From Methylotenera sp. (GTDB taxonomy: Bacteria > Pseudomonadota > Gammaproteobacteria > Burkholderiales > Methylophilaceae): 64,000 bases of DNA. The notes beneath the pieces were generated by a model, which was not told the origin of the DNA, did no database searches, and worked only from the letters and a program-made list of their open reading frames with translations. The position numbers and the translations under genes were made by a program. Below are positions 46,645 to 56,049 of this stretch, piece after piece (within the stretch, counting starts at the first letter, position 1; the number at the start of each line of letters is the position of its first letter). The stretch is from contig NZ_JAURYU010000011.1 in assembly GCF_030653755.1 (NCBI RefSeq), positions 1-64,000 on the forward strand, read 5' to 3'.

Positions 46645-48189
46645 TTAATTCTTTCGATATATCACAATAGACTTCTTTTCTTTGGATTGGCTAAAACGTT
46701 TTATTTCTGAGTATTCTGGCAGCTGTTCAGCAATAAGCACTTCTTGCTCTGGGCGCTTTTTAGAGTGGCTAATCATCAAAATGTCATAGTTTTTGATAGA
46801 TCCATTTTCGATTGCACTTTTAATCGCTGGCCAGTTAAATTCAGCATTGCGAGAATATGGCTCGTTCAAATAGTAGCGCACACGAGTTTCATCATAAAAG
46901 ACTGGTTTGTTGTCTTTGTTATATGTTTTAATCCATGCTGCAGCATCCTGCATATAGTTGTAACCCTCTGCCTTAGGCAGGATGTTTTTAACGATACTTA
47001 GCGTCATGAATACAATCAATGCAACCGCCAACCATTGCTTTCTTTGACTATTCTCGGATTTACCTGTGCTGCGCATGAGTATGGTGGCGAATTGAAATGC
47101 TGCAAAAATCATCAAAATAAACGCCAAGCCAACCACATATCGACTCGACAACACAAACACTTTGGTAATAATGAGTGCCATATTCATCAGGCTGATAAGT
47201 GCGATGGCAGTGAGCACTTGGAATGATTTTGATTCTATCAGGGCTGATCTATTTTTAACGGTAAAAACCGCCATGATGAAGTTGATCAGCCCAGTAGTTG
47301 AGATGGCTTTGACGATCATGACGTAGATAAACGTCAGTAATAACCCCTGTACCGCAAATTCTTCTAGATATTTTCCAAGCACATCGTTTGACATGATTGC
47401 CGCATGAGAAAACAGTTGGCGTGTCAGTTCCTCATACAGGTTTAGTGTGAAAACCTCTTGCAAGCGACCTAGATTTTTCATGGAAAAATCACCATGTAAT
47501 GCTAAGAATAATATCAATGCGAGTGCTAAAAAGAGATTGAGTGAATGGCTCATCAAAAAGTAACGAATACGCGTTTTTAAATCTGCATTCATACATACCA
47601 GCACTAGCGTAGGTAGTAGTACCAGATAAGTGATGGCTTCTATTCTAAATAGGGTAGCGATGATTGCACTGACCTGCCAAAGTAAGGCGTCTTTAAGTTT
47701 AAAACCTTGATAAAAGCGGATAAAAAATACAATTGAAGTGAGGTAGAAAGCCCAAAAACCTTCATCACGCATGAGCATTTCTAGTACATCGCCTACAATA
47801 TATTGCGAGCTGAATAATATTAATGCACCAGCTACCATTGTTAGTTGTTTGCCACCTGCCAAGCGGATAATTTGGATAAAGCTAAACGCTGTTAAGCCAA
47901 AAAATAGCACGTTTAATACTTGAGCCGATGCCTGAATACCAAGGAAAGTAATCTTGTGCACTGTGGCAATTAAAATTGGGTAAAGTGGCCAGTTCCACAC
48001 TTGTAGTGCCTCTTTCCACTGACCAACGGCGATCAATTTTGCAGACTCAAAATACAGTATGCTATCTGGGTTGATCCAGCCGTGTTGAATATACTGCATT
48101 TGTGCCGCTAGTAACATTGCTAGCAAAATAATGACCGCGTGTAGTGTATTAATCGGGCTTTGTTCTATTTTTTTAATCAAAGAATTCAT
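46645..48189 (-). CDS. Polytopic membrane glycosyltransferase (GT-C/ArnT-like)
   Basis: 514 residues with about 10-12 membrane helices (LHAVIILLAMLLAAQMQY, LTMVAGALILFSS and others) and a C-terminal soluble part ending in SKEKKSIVIYRKN. The early loop has WINPDSILYFESAK, resembling the acidic loop of GT-C enzymes using lipid-linked sugars. No family is certain. It follows waaF on the same strand after a short gap. Possible roles are decoration of core or lipid A; a ligase-like function is also conceivable. Confidence 0.7.
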   Translation of the reverse strand: MNSLIKKIEQSPINTLHAVIILLAMLLAAQMQYIQHGWINPDSILYFESAKLIAVGQWKEALQVWNWPLYPILIATVHKITFLGIQASAQVLNVLFFGLTAFSFIQIIRLAGGKQLTMVAGALILFSSQYIVGDVLEMLMRDEGFWAFYLTSIVFFIRFYQGFKLKDALLWQVSAIIATLFRIEAITYLVLLPTLVLVCMNADLKTRIRYFLMSHSLNLFLALALILFLALHGDFSMKNLGRLQEVFTLNLYEELTRQLFSHAAIMSNDVLGKYLEEFAVQGLLLTFIYVMIVKAISTTGLINFIMAVFTVKNRSALIESKSFQVLTAIALISLMNMALIITKVFVLSSRYVVGLAFILMIFAAFQFATILMRSTGKSENSQRKQWLAVALIVFMTLSIVKNILPKAEGYNYMQDAAAWIKTYNKDNKPVFYDETRVRYYLNEPYSRNAEFNWPAIKSAIENGSIKNYDILMISHSKKRPEQEVLIAEQLPEYSEIKRFSQSKEKKSIVIYRKN

Positions 48190-48230
48190 AGGGTTAAATT
48201 AATATATGTAAAAGAGTAAGCGTGCGCTAA

Positions 48231-49247
48231 CTAAATATTGATGTGAGTGTAAATTTTGGCTGGCGTGATTTGTTTTAAACAATTTAAATGCCCTAATGGG
48301 CACTCACGTTTGAAACATGGACTACACTCCAAACCAAGATACTCAACCACTGCATTGGGGTGCATTGGTGGCGTATGATGCGGGTCTGACGAGCCATAGA
48401 TCGCAATCAGGTGTTTGTCTAAGGCTGCAGCCACGTGCATCAGGCCTGAGTCATTGCTGATGATAGTGTCGCACATTGCCATCAGGTCAATTGCCTCACC
48501 AAGTTTGGTTTTTCCGCCAAAATCAGCACAGCGGTTTTGTGTTTTTTGATTGATGGCAGCGGTAACAGGAATGTCTTTTTCAGAACCAAATAGCCAAACT
48601 TGCCAGCCTTGATCTAAGGCTTTATTTGCGACCTCAGAAAAGTGCTCAATCGGCCAGCGTTTTGCTTCACCATATTCTGCCCCTGGACATAAGCCTAGTA
48701 TCTTGCTTGTTGGCTCAAGCATACCCATTTTATTTAGCACAGATAATGCATTGTTTTTATCATGCATCAGGGTGGGAATTGGTATTTCAATAGCTAAGGT
48801 TTGATGTTTTTCTAAACCTAAACTGACGAATCGCTCGACTGTTTTCTTTAGTTTGGTTTTATCCAGTGGCCGAATATCATTAATCAGGCCATAACGCATT
48901 TCACCTAAATAGCTCGTCCGCTGTTTAATATTGGCAGCCCAAGGGAGTAAAGCAGACTTCAGCGAGTTTGTTAAAATAATCGCTTGCGTGTAGCCTTGAT
49001 TTTTAAGTGATTTTCCAAATTTGATTCTATCAAAAAAGGCGAGTTCGCCATGTTTAAATGGCAGTGGAATCTTGCCAGAAACTTCTGGCATGCGTTCTAG
49101 CAATGGCAGTGTCCAAGCAGGAGCTGCAACATCGATAATACAATCTGGCTGATTACTTTTTAGTACTTTAAAAAGGCTTTGCGCCATTACCATGTCACCC
49201 ACCCAAGCGGGGCCAAGCACTAGAATTTTGTTGGTTGTATTTGTCAT
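48231..49247 (-). CDS. waaF: LPS heptosyltransferase II
   Basis: 338 residues, GT9. The start ILVLGPAWVGDMVMAQSLFKVLK and the C-terminal AMCDTIISNDSGLMHVAAALDKHLIAIYGSSDPHHTPP with ECSPCFKRECPLGHLNCLKQI are diagnostic of WaaF. It adds the second heptose of the inner core. It is 49 bp after hldE in the ADP-heptose gene group, so donor and transferase are made together. Confidence 0.95.
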   Translation of the reverse strand: MTNTTNKILVLGPAWVGDMVMAQSLFKVLKSNQPDCIIDVAAPAWTLPLLERMPEVSGKIPLPFKHGELAFFDRIKFGKSLKNQGYTQAIILTNSLKSALLPWAANIKQRTSYLGEMRYGLINDIRPLDKTKLKKTVERFVSLGLEKHQTLAIEIPIPTLMHDKNNALSVLNKMGMLEPTSKILGLCPGAEYGEAKRWPIEHFSEVANKALDQGWQVWLFGSEKDIPVTAAINQKTQNRCADFGGKTKLGEAIDLMAMCDTIISNDSGLMHVAAALDKHLIAIYGSSDPHHTPPMHPNAVVEYLGLECSPCFKRECPLGHLNCLKQITPAKIYTHINI

Positions 49248-49296
49248 TAATGCTTTAGTGTGGTTGCGGCTGGTTTTGTATTTGCATGGTTGAATA

Positions 49297-50757
49297 CTAA
49301 CTATTCATTTTTTTTATGATGTTGCTGGTACTGCGGCCTGCCACTAAGTCAATTAACGCAATTTCACCACCCCAAGATTCAACCTCTTTTCCACCTACGA
49401 CTTGGTCGGCCGTGTAGTCACTTCCTTTGGCGATCACATCTGGCTTAACCGCATTGATTAAACTAAGTGGCGTATCTTCATCAAATAGAATCACAGCATC
49501 GACAGACTCTAATGCCGCAAGTACGCGTGCGCGGTCATTTTCATGCACTACTGGGCGCGTTGGTCCTTTAAGCGCGCTCACTGATCTATCGGTATTTAAC
49601 CCTAAAATCAGTTTATCCCCACGTTTCTTCGCGGCCTCTAAATAGGTAACATGGCCTGCGTGTAACAAATCAAAACAGCCATTGGTAAATACGATTTTTT
49701 GATTCGCTTTTTTCCAAGTGTCTACTTTTTGCATGAGGTGAGCTAGATCACTCACTTTATGCGCCTGTTCTGACGATTGCTCACTGGCTAAAGCTTCAAT
49801 TAAGTCATCGCGGCTAATGGGCACTGTGCCTACTTTACCCACCACAACGCCAGCCGCAATGTTGGCAAGTTGCAATGCTTCCAATGGGCTGAGTTTGTGC
49901 ATTAGGCCTGCCGCAAGGGTAGCAATGACAGTATCACCTGCACCAGAAACATCAAACACTTGTTTAGCTGTGGCTGGTAATAAGTGGCTGGTATCATCAA
50001 TCAATGAAATACCTTCTTCGCCACGTGTGACTACTAAAAACGCTAGGTCTAACGTATTTTTGAGGGTTGTTGCTTTATCAATTAAGTTGGCATTATGGAT
50101 AGAAACTGCACAAGCCTCTGCGGTTTCTTTTTTGTTCGGCGTCAGTGCTGTAGCGCCTTTGTATTTGCTGTAATCATGCCCTTTAGGGTCAACCAGTGTG
50201 GTAATGCCTTGTGCATTACACATTTCAATAATTTTCTGACAAACCTCAGTGCTCAGTAAACCCTTTGCATAGTCAGACAAAATAACAACCGCGGGTTTAA
50301 GTGCAATCTCTTCAGCAATCGCGTGTAATAATTGCGTATTTTCATGTGTGCCAAATGTGGTGCTGTCTTCCTGATCTAATCTCATCATTTGTTGATGTCC
50401 GCCTAAAATGCGGGTTTTGGCGACAGTTGGGCGCTGATTTGAACGAATTACATGATTGATATTAATTTTGTTATCAATCATTAAATTTAGCAGAAGGTTG
50501 GCTTCATTATCTGTGCCAACACAGCCAATAATATGGGTTTTGATGCCAAGTAGGGATAAATTGGCAGCCACATTCGCGGCACCACCAGCTCTATCCTGTT
50601 GAGACTTGATTAATACGACTGGAACAGGTGCTTCTGGAGAAATACGGTTTACTTCTCCCATTAAGTAACGATCTAGCATCACATCGCCAATGACTAGCGC
50701 ATGCTGATTGAGATTGCCGAATTGTTTAACAGTATCGAGAAGTGTTTGTTGGGTCAT
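49297..50757 (-). CDS. hldE: Bifunctional heptose 7-phosphate kinase / heptose 1-phosphate adenylyltransferase
   Basis: 486 residues. The N-terminal PfkB-type kinase domain (about 1-330) has GDVMLDRYLMGEVNRISPEAP and FDVSGAGDTVIATLAAGL. The C-terminal cytidylyltransferase-like domain (about 345-486) has FTNGCFDLLHAGHVTYLEAAKKRGD and the closing IIKKM. Together these are two steps of ADP-heptose synthesis for LPS. It lies 49 bp before waaF and 125 bp after gmhA. Confidence 0.97.
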   Translation of the reverse strand: MTQQTLLDTVKQFGNLNQHALVIGDVMLDRYLMGEVNRISPEAPVPVVLIKSQQDRAGGAANVAANLSLLGIKTHIIGCVGTDNEANLLLNLMIDNKININHVIRSNQRPTVAKTRILGGHQQMMRLDQEDSTTFGTHENTQLLHAIAEEIALKPAVVILSDYAKGLLSTEVCQKIIEMCNAQGITTLVDPKGHDYSKYKGATALTPNKKETAEACAVSIHNANLIDKATTLKNTLDLAFLVVTRGEEGISLIDDTSHLLPATAKQVFDVSGAGDTVIATLAAGLMHKLSPLEALQLANIAAGVVVGKVGTVPISRDDLIEALASEQSSEQAHKVSDLAHLMQKVDTWKKANQKIVFTNGCFDLLHAGHVTYLEAAKKRGDKLILGLNTDRSVSALKGPTRPVVHENDRARVLAALESVDAVILFDEDTPLSLINAVKPDVIAKGSDYTADQVVGGKEVESWGGEIALIDLVAGRSTSNIIKKMNS

Positions 50758-50838
50758 GGTGGATGAGATTATACATCTATCAATGTTATATTCGTTTTTG
50801 TCATTGCTACCAAAGCAGGCGTTTGGTGTCTTTTAAGT

Positions 50839-50874
50839 ACATAGGGATTTCAATCTAGGTTGTAATCCCTATGT
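50839..50874. terminator. Stem-loop between gmhA and hldE
   Basis: ACATAGGGATT and AATCCCTATGT form an 11-bp perfect stem with a 14-base loop, just past the gmhA stop at 50883. No strong U-run follows on the minus strand, so it may be a partial terminator or an RNA-stability element within the heptose operon. Confidence 0.5.
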
Positions 50875-50882
50875 TAAGTATT

Positions 50883-51458
50883 TTATTCAGACTCTAAAAT
50901 CTCACAAAGTGAATGCCCAACAAAGATATGTGCTTCTTGAATGCGCGCCGTTACGCTGGATGGGATGACTATATTGTAAGTGCATAGGTTATTCAATTTG
51001 CCGCCAGTGCCACCAGTTAAGCCAACTGTGGTTGCACCAATTGTGTTTGCAGCTTCAATAGCACTCACAACATTTGCGCTGTTGCCACTGGTGGTAAGTC
51101 CAATCACTAAGTCCTCTGGGCGGCAGAGTGCTTCTACTTGCCGTGCAAAAATGTAGTCGTAGCCGTAATCGTTGCCAACCGAGGTGAGAATCGATGTGTC
51201 AGTTGTTAGTGCGATTGCAGGCATGCCTTTACGTTCTTTTTTAAACCGACCGACAATTTCAGCGGCAATATGTTGGCTATCGGCTGCGCTACCACCGTTC
51301 CCCATGAGTAAGATTTTTCCACCATTTTTAATGGTGTTCTGCATGGCGATGCCTACATCGCTGATCAGCGGGAAAAGTGGTTCTAAGGCATTAAACATCG
51401 CCATATGGGCGGCGTGTTCGCCTTTGAGGTAGTCAACGTACTTTTTTGGTATGCTCAT
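50883..51458 (-). CDS. gmhA: Phosphoheptose isomerase
   Basis: 191 residues, a single SIS domain: LMGNGGSAADSQHIAAEIVGRFKKERKGMPAIALTTDTS and VIGLTTSGNSANV are the substrate-binding blocks. It turns sedoheptulose 7-phosphate into D-glycero-D-manno-heptose 7-phosphate, the first step of ADP-heptose synthesis. It overlaps hldD by one base (TAATG). This is the isomerase form used with HldE and HldD encoded alongside. Confidence 0.97.
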   Translation of the reverse strand: MSIPKKYVDYLKGEHAAHMAMFNALEPLFPLISDVGIAMQNTIKNGGKILLMGNGGSAADSQHIAAEIVGRFKKERKGMPAIALTTDTSILTSVGNDYGYDYIFARQVEALCRPEDLVIGLTTSGNSANVVSAIEAANTIGATTVGLTGGTGGKLNNLCTYNIVIPSSVTARIQEAHIFVGHSLCEILESE

Positions 51459-52462
51459 TAGCAGTATTTATCCTCTTGCGTTAAGTAATTTTGCACGTAA
51501 TCACGTACGCCATCTTCTAGGCTGTGAAAAGGTTGCGTGTAGCCAGCTTTTGCAAGCTTGCTCATCGTCGCCTCAGTAAAGTATTGGTACTTGCCTTGTA
51601 AGTCTAGCGGCATGTCTACAAAGGTAATATGTGGCTCGCGATTCATGCTTTGCATCACATTGGTTGCTAAATCTTTAAAGCTACGTGCTTTACCTGTGCC
51701 AATGTTGTAAATACCGTTTGGTGCTGATTTATCAGATAGCGCAGATTGAAGGAAGAAGTTAACAACGGCAGCGGCATCTTTGACATAAACAAAATCACGC
51801 ATTTGCATGCCGTCTTCAATGCCAGCTTTTGTGCCCTTAAACAGTTTCATGGTACCAGTTTCGCTGAACTGATTGAACGTGTGGAATGCTACGCTGGCCA
51901 TACGTTCTTTATGGTATTCATTTGGGCCATACACGTTAAAGAATTTAAACCCTGCCCAATTGGGAGGTGTTGGTAACTTTTTACTTACTTGGCGTAATGC
52001 CCACTGGTCAAAAAAGTGTTTTGAGTAGCCATAGCCATTTAGTGGGCGAAGATTATCTATGCTTGCATCGTCATAACCCAAATTACCATCACCATAAGTG
52101 GCAGCCGAGCTTGCATAGAAGAATGGCACTTGATGATTTGCACACCAAGTCCATAGGTTTTGTGAGTATTGAATATTGGTTTCAACCAGCTTATTAAAGT
52201 CGCGCTCAGTGGTGGCGCTAATAGCTCCCATATGAATCACGGCTTCAATATCTGTGCGGCCTTTATTGTCTTCGCCTTGTAGCCAAGACATGAGCTGATC
52301 TTTATCTAAGTAATGCGCGTACTGGCGATGTGCAAGGTTTTGCCATTGCTCTTCATGCGTGATGTGGTCAACAATCACTAAATCATCGCGTTTTAATTGG
52401 GTGTTTAGATGCCATGCGATGATAGAGCCTATCATGCCAGCGCCGCCAGTAATTACTATCAT
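51458..52462 (-). CDS. hldD: ADP-L-glycero-D-manno-heptose 6-epimerase
   Basis: 334 residues of the extended SDR type: GGAGMIGSIIAWHLN for NADP binding, YGYSK as YxxxK, and the HldD-specific FKFFNVYGPNEYHKERMASVAFH. It makes the final L,D form of ADP-heptose used by WaaC and WaaF. It starts the run hldD-gmhA-hldE-waaF and lies 78 bp after hemH. Confidence 0.97.
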   Translation of the reverse strand: MIVITGGAGMIGSIIAWHLNTQLKRDDLVIVDHITHEEQWQNLAHRQYAHYLDKDQLMSWLQGEDNKGRTDIEAVIHMGAISATTERDFNKLVETNIQYSQNLWTWCANHQVPFFYASSAATYGDGNLGYDDASIDNLRPLNGYGYSKHFFDQWALRQVSKKLPTPPNWAGFKFFNVYGPNEYHKERMASVAFHTFNQFSETGTMKLFKGTKAGIEDGMQMRDFVYVKDAAAVVNFFLQSALSDKSAPNGIYNIGTGKARSFKDLATNVMQSMNREPHITFVDMPLDLQGKYQYFTEATMSKLAKAGYTQPFHSLEDGVRDYVQNYLTQEDKYC

Positions 52463-52540
52463 GGATTAATACCTAATTCATTATTACACTGCAAAAAATT
52501 AAGCAGCATTTTTGAAATTATAAAGCATTCAGTATAGCGC

Positions 52541-53647
52541 TTATTGATTATTGGCTAAACTTTCTGCCCTTAATTTTGTTAGTTCAGCGTCTTTTTTAGC
52601 CATATTGATATCCCAATCAGTGCTTACCCAGCCTTGCAGGTTCTCTAAGGCAATGGTTGTCATGGCATGTATCCAAGCATCATTCTCATTAAGTGCTTGA
52701 ATGTAATGATATTCGCCACCACCACTGCTCTGGAATATGTGTTTACCTTCCATGGCAATTTCTTCTAGCGTTTCTAGGCAATCGCTAGAAAAGCCAGGGC
52801 AGATGACATCAATGCGCTTAAGTTTGGCTTTGCCTAACGATTCCAACATGCTTGCTAAATAGGGTTTTAACCACTCTTGCTTACCAAAACGTGATTGAAA
52901 TGCAATTGCGTATTCATCTTTATTTAGTTCGAGTGCCTCTGCTAGTAATCGCGCAGTTTTATGGCATTCGCAGTGGTACATATCGCCTTTGAGCAGATGG
53001 AATTTTGGTACACCATGAAAGCTCATAATGAGTTTGTTTGGCTTGCCATTGATGCGCCAATGCTCACGCACGCTTTGTGCTAATGCTTCAATATAGGCAG
53101 GATGGTCGTGATAATGCTTAATGCTGCGAATCGCTGGCACATTGCGTGTTTTGAGCAGCGTGCGCCAAACGGCATCTAATGCACTTGCTGTGCTGCTCGC
53201 AGCGTATTGTGGGTAGAGTGGAAACACTAAAATGCGGTCGCAGTGTTGTGCTTTTAGCTTTTCAATGGCACTTGCCATTGATGGATTGCCGTAGCTCATG
53301 CCTAACTCTACGGTGAACGGGGAGTTGATTTTTTGCGCCAGAAACCCACGAAGTAACAGTGTTTGTTTTTTTGCATGCACCATTAAGGGAGAACCTTCGC
53401 TAGTCCAAACACTGGCATATTTCTCAGCAGATTTTTTTGGGCGAATCACTAAGATAATGCCGTTTAAAATGAGCCACCAAATCGCGCGCGGAATTTCTAC
53501 AATGCGCCTATCGCTTAAAAATTGACGTAAATAAGGCCGTAATGCTTTTGCTGTCGGTGCTTCTGGTGTGCCTAAATTCGCAAGCAAAATGCCTACTTTG
53601 AGCTGGTCTCCATGGTCGTACTTTGGTTCTGGGTTGTAATATGACAT
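52541..53647 (-). CDS. hemH: Ferrochelatase
   Basis: 368 residues. The opening VGILLANLGTPEAPTAKALRPYLRQFLSD, the active-site histidine in IMSFHGVPKFHLLKGD and acidic side in CPGFSSDCLETLEEIAMEG are typical HemH. It inserts ferrous iron into protoporphyrin IX at the membrane. It lies between hrcA and the heptose genes with short gaps; the order hrcA-hemH is frequent in this bacterial group. Confidence 0.96.
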   Translation of the reverse strand: MSYYNPEPKYDHGDQLKVGILLANLGTPEAPTAKALRPYLRQFLSDRRIVEIPRAIWWLILNGIILVIRPKKSAEKYASVWTSEGSPLMVHAKKQTLLLRGFLAQKINSPFTVELGMSYGNPSMASAIEKLKAQHCDRILVFPLYPQYAASSTASALDAVWRTLLKTRNVPAIRSIKHYHDHPAYIEALAQSVREHWRINGKPNKLIMSFHGVPKFHLLKGDMYHCECHKTARLLAEALELNKDEYAIAFQSRFGKQEWLKPYLASMLESLGKAKLKRIDVICPGFSSDCLETLEEIAMEGKHIFQSSGGGEYHYIQALNENDAWIHAMTTIALENLQGWVSTDWDINMAKKDAELTKLRAESLANNQ

Positions 53648-53710
53648 GTTATCAATCTATTTATAATGGATTTAGTATCAACTTCTTAAGTAGAGGCTGT
53701 TTTGATTTTT

Positions 53711-54721
53711 TTACTGAGAAGATAGTGCATTTGACAATAATTTTGCAGTGACATCTACAATTGGAATCACTCGCTCATAAGCCATACGCGTAGGGCCAAT
53801 CACGCCTAAAGTGCCTACGACTTGCCCATCTGCTTCGTAGGGTGCGGTAATCATGCTGCACTCGTCCAGAGGCAAGTAACCACTTTCGCCACCGATAAAG
53901 ATTTGTATGCCTTCCGCACGTTGGCTATTGTCCAATAGTTGCATCAGGCTGGTACGCCGTTCAAAAATCTCAAACAGTTTGCGCAAGCTTGTGACATTGG
54001 TAGATAGGTCATCCACTTGCAATAAATTGCGTTCACCTGCAATTACCACGCTATCGTCATCTGTTTTCTTGCTACTTGCTTCGAGTGCGGCTGTCATGAG
54101 TTGGTTCATGTCATTTTGCATTTGCTTAAGTTCAGCATGTAGCTTTTGTTGAACTTCCTCAAACGTATGGCCAGAAAAGTGTGCGTTAAAATAATTACCT
54201 GCCTGTGTTAGTTCGCTGGCGCTAAAGGGTTTTTCAGTCAAGATGATACGGTTTTGTACATTGCCGTCACTGGTCACAATAATGACTAATATTCTTTTCT
54301 CTGACAGTGTTAAAAATTCCAGATGTTTAAATGCAACGCGCTTACGTTTTGGGGTCATCACTACACCTGCAAACTGAGTCAGTTGCGATAACATATCTGC
54401 TGCATTCGCAATCAGTTCACTAGGGTTGGGTGATGATAGGCCAGTTTTAAGTTGCTGTACGATCTGAACGTCTAGTGGCTTTACTGTGAGTAGTGAATCT
54501 ACAAATAAGCGGTAACCTTTTTGTGTGGGGATGCGGCCTGCCGAGGTGTGAGGGCTGGCAATAAATCCAAGTTGCTCCAAATCGCTCATTACGTTACGGA
54601 TGGTTGCAGGGCTGACATCTAGGCCTGAGTGTTGCAATAGGGTGCGCGAGCCGATAGGTTGACCATCACTAATGTAATGTTCAACTAAAGTTTTAAGTAA
54701 AATTTGAGAGCGTTTATCCAC
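53711..54721 (-). CDS. hrcA: Heat-inducible transcription repressor HrcA
   Basis: 336 residues. The N-terminal winged helix is [25 protein letters not shown] and the effector domain includes FVDSLL and GLRFL-like segments, ending [28 protein letters not shown]. HrcA represses chaperone genes through the CIRCE operator (TTAGCACTC-N9-GAGTGCTAA), but no CIRCE sequence lies in front of hrcA, grpE, dnaK or dnaJ here, so its main target groESL is presumably elsewhere. Confidence 0.95.
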   Translation of the reverse strand: MDKRSQILLKTLVEHYISDGQPIGSRTLLQHSGLDVSPATIRNVMSDLEQLGFIASPHTSAGRIPTQKGYRLFVDSLLTVKPLDVQIVQQLKTGLSSPNPSELIANAADMLSQLTQFAGVVMTPKRKRVAFKHLEFLTLSEKRILVIIVTSDGNVQNRIILTEKPFSASELTQAGNYFNAHFSGHTFEEVQQKLHAELKQMQNDMNQLMTAALEASSKKTDDDSVVIAGERNLLQVDDLSTNVTSLRKLFEIFERRTSLMQLLDNSQRAEGIQIFIGGESGYLPLDECSMITAPYEADGQVVGTLGVIGPTRMAYERVIPIVDVTAKLLSNALSSQ

Positions 54722-54895
54722 ACCTCAAATTATCAAGTAGTTGGCTTAATTAGGCAATCTTATTAAATTGTTCAGCTTGGTTTCTTTTTGGTTTATTTTT
54801 TAACAAGGTGTGTTTGTAAACCTAATGTGTATGAAAGCTATACTTACTTGTTTCAGTATGTAAGTGAGTAGATTGCATTCACTATGAATTTTTAT

Positions 54896-54949
54896 AAAAT
54901 ATATTTGCAATAAATTCATGATTTAATGCGTTTATTGCAAATATATTTT
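54896..54949. repeat. Perfect 19-bp inverted repeat upstream of nadK
   Basis: AAAATATATTTGCAATAAA (54896-54914) and its exact complement (54931-54949) are separated by 16 bases. It lies in the 273-bp divergent gap between hrcA and nadK, ending about 46 bp before the nadK start. A transcript would form an AT-rich hairpin; alternatively it is a double operator. No known consensus matches. Confidence 0.7.
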
Positions 54950-54994
54950 GTATCTAGCTTTGCTAAGATTTACTGACTATGTTTTAATTCTGCC

Positions 54995-55864
54995 GTGCAG
55001 ACAAACTTTAAAAAAATAGCGCTTATTGGCAAATATATGAACGTATCAGCTTTAAAGTTGATGCAAAATGATTTGGCTGATTTAGCACGGCATTTATCCG
55101 CTAAAAATCTCGAAGTATGTATTGAGGAAAATACGGCACATCATGCTCAGCTTGCTGAGTATAAAGTCGTGACCTTAGACGAAATTGGTAAAACTGCCGA
55201 TCTTGCTATTGTGATGGGCGGAGATGGCACCATGCTCAGCGTGGCGCGCAGCCTGATAGATACAGATGTTCCATTGGTGGGGATCAATCGTGGGCGTTTT
55301 GGTTTCTTAACCGATTTGCGTGCAGAAGACATGCTTGTTGAAATTGACCGCATGCTTGCTGGTGATTTCATTAAAGAGCCACGTATGTTGCTATCTACTG
55401 ACGTGGTGAGAGATGGACAGATTGTTTATAGTAGCCATGCCCTAAATGATGTGGTGATTAAAAGTGGCTTGCGTTTGATTGAACTTGAAATTGAAATAGA
55501 CAATAAGTTTGTGTATAAACAACGCAGTGATGGCTTAATCATCAGTACGCCAACGGGCGCCACCGCCTACGCACTGTCTGCAGGCGGGCCGATTTTACAT
55601 CCTAATTTAGAAGCAATCTCATTGGTGCCAATTTGTCCACATACACTCAGTAATCGTCCAATCGCGGTGAATAGCGCTAGCAATATTGTGGTGACTATTG
55701 TGCAGTTTGATGAAGCGCAACTCAGTTTTGATGGGCAATTTCAGGTGGGCTTAGAAATTGGCGATAAAATTATAGTGCGGCGTGCTGAAAAAACAATTTC
55801 ATTATTGCACCCAATAGAATACTGTTATTTTGATATGCTCAGAAATAAGCTCAACTGGGGCTAA
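54995..55864 (+). CDS. nadK: NAD kinase
   Basis: 289 residues. The diagnostic GGDGTML (VMGGDGTMLSVARSL) and NRGRFGFLTDL are present, with the C-terminal ISTPTGATAYALSAGGPILHPN. It phosphorylates NAD to NADP. The start is GTG at 54995, directly before KKIALIGKYMN. It is divergent from hrcA and followed by recN after 185 bp, a common association. Confidence 0.96.
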   Translation: MQTNFKKIALIGKYMNVSALKLMQNDLADLARHLSAKNLEVCIEENTAHHAQLAEYKVVTLDEIGKTADLAIVMGGDGTMLSVARSLIDTDVPLVGINRGRFGFLTDLRAEDMLVEIDRMLAGDFIKEPRMLLSTDVVRDGQIVYSSHALNDVVIKSGLRLIELEIEIDNKFVYKQRSDGLIISTPTGATAYALSAGGPILHPNLEAISLVPICPHTLSNRPIAVNSASNIVVTIVQFDEAQLSFDGQFQVGLEIGDKIIVRRAEKTISLLHPIEYCYFDMLRNKLNWG

Positions 55865-56049
55865 TGTCGCGGTGTAGTCGTCAAAGTATTTGAGTCACAG
55901 ATTTGTTAGTTACGTTTTCCTCTGGTAATGATTCCGTATTTACATGATATGCAGGCAATACTGATTCTATATTATTCGTATTAATAATGTTCAATATTGC
56001 TTAACGCCTTGTCATTTCGATATGGCAATAAAAATGGATTAATTGAATT

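Noticed and set aside
46495-46710. 71-residue plus-strand open frame
   Set aside because: It is the antisense of the broken IS256 transposase and the end of the GT-C gene.
54722-54994. CIRCE operator (TTAGCACTC-N9-GAGTGCTAA) near hrcA or nadK
   Set aside because: No such inverted repeat is present here or in front of grpE, dnaK or dnaJ. The 19-bp repeat found in this gap has a different sequence.
55865-56049. LexA (SOS) box upstream of recN
   Set aside because: recN is often SOS-controlled, but no CTGT-N8-ACAG match is visible in this gap.
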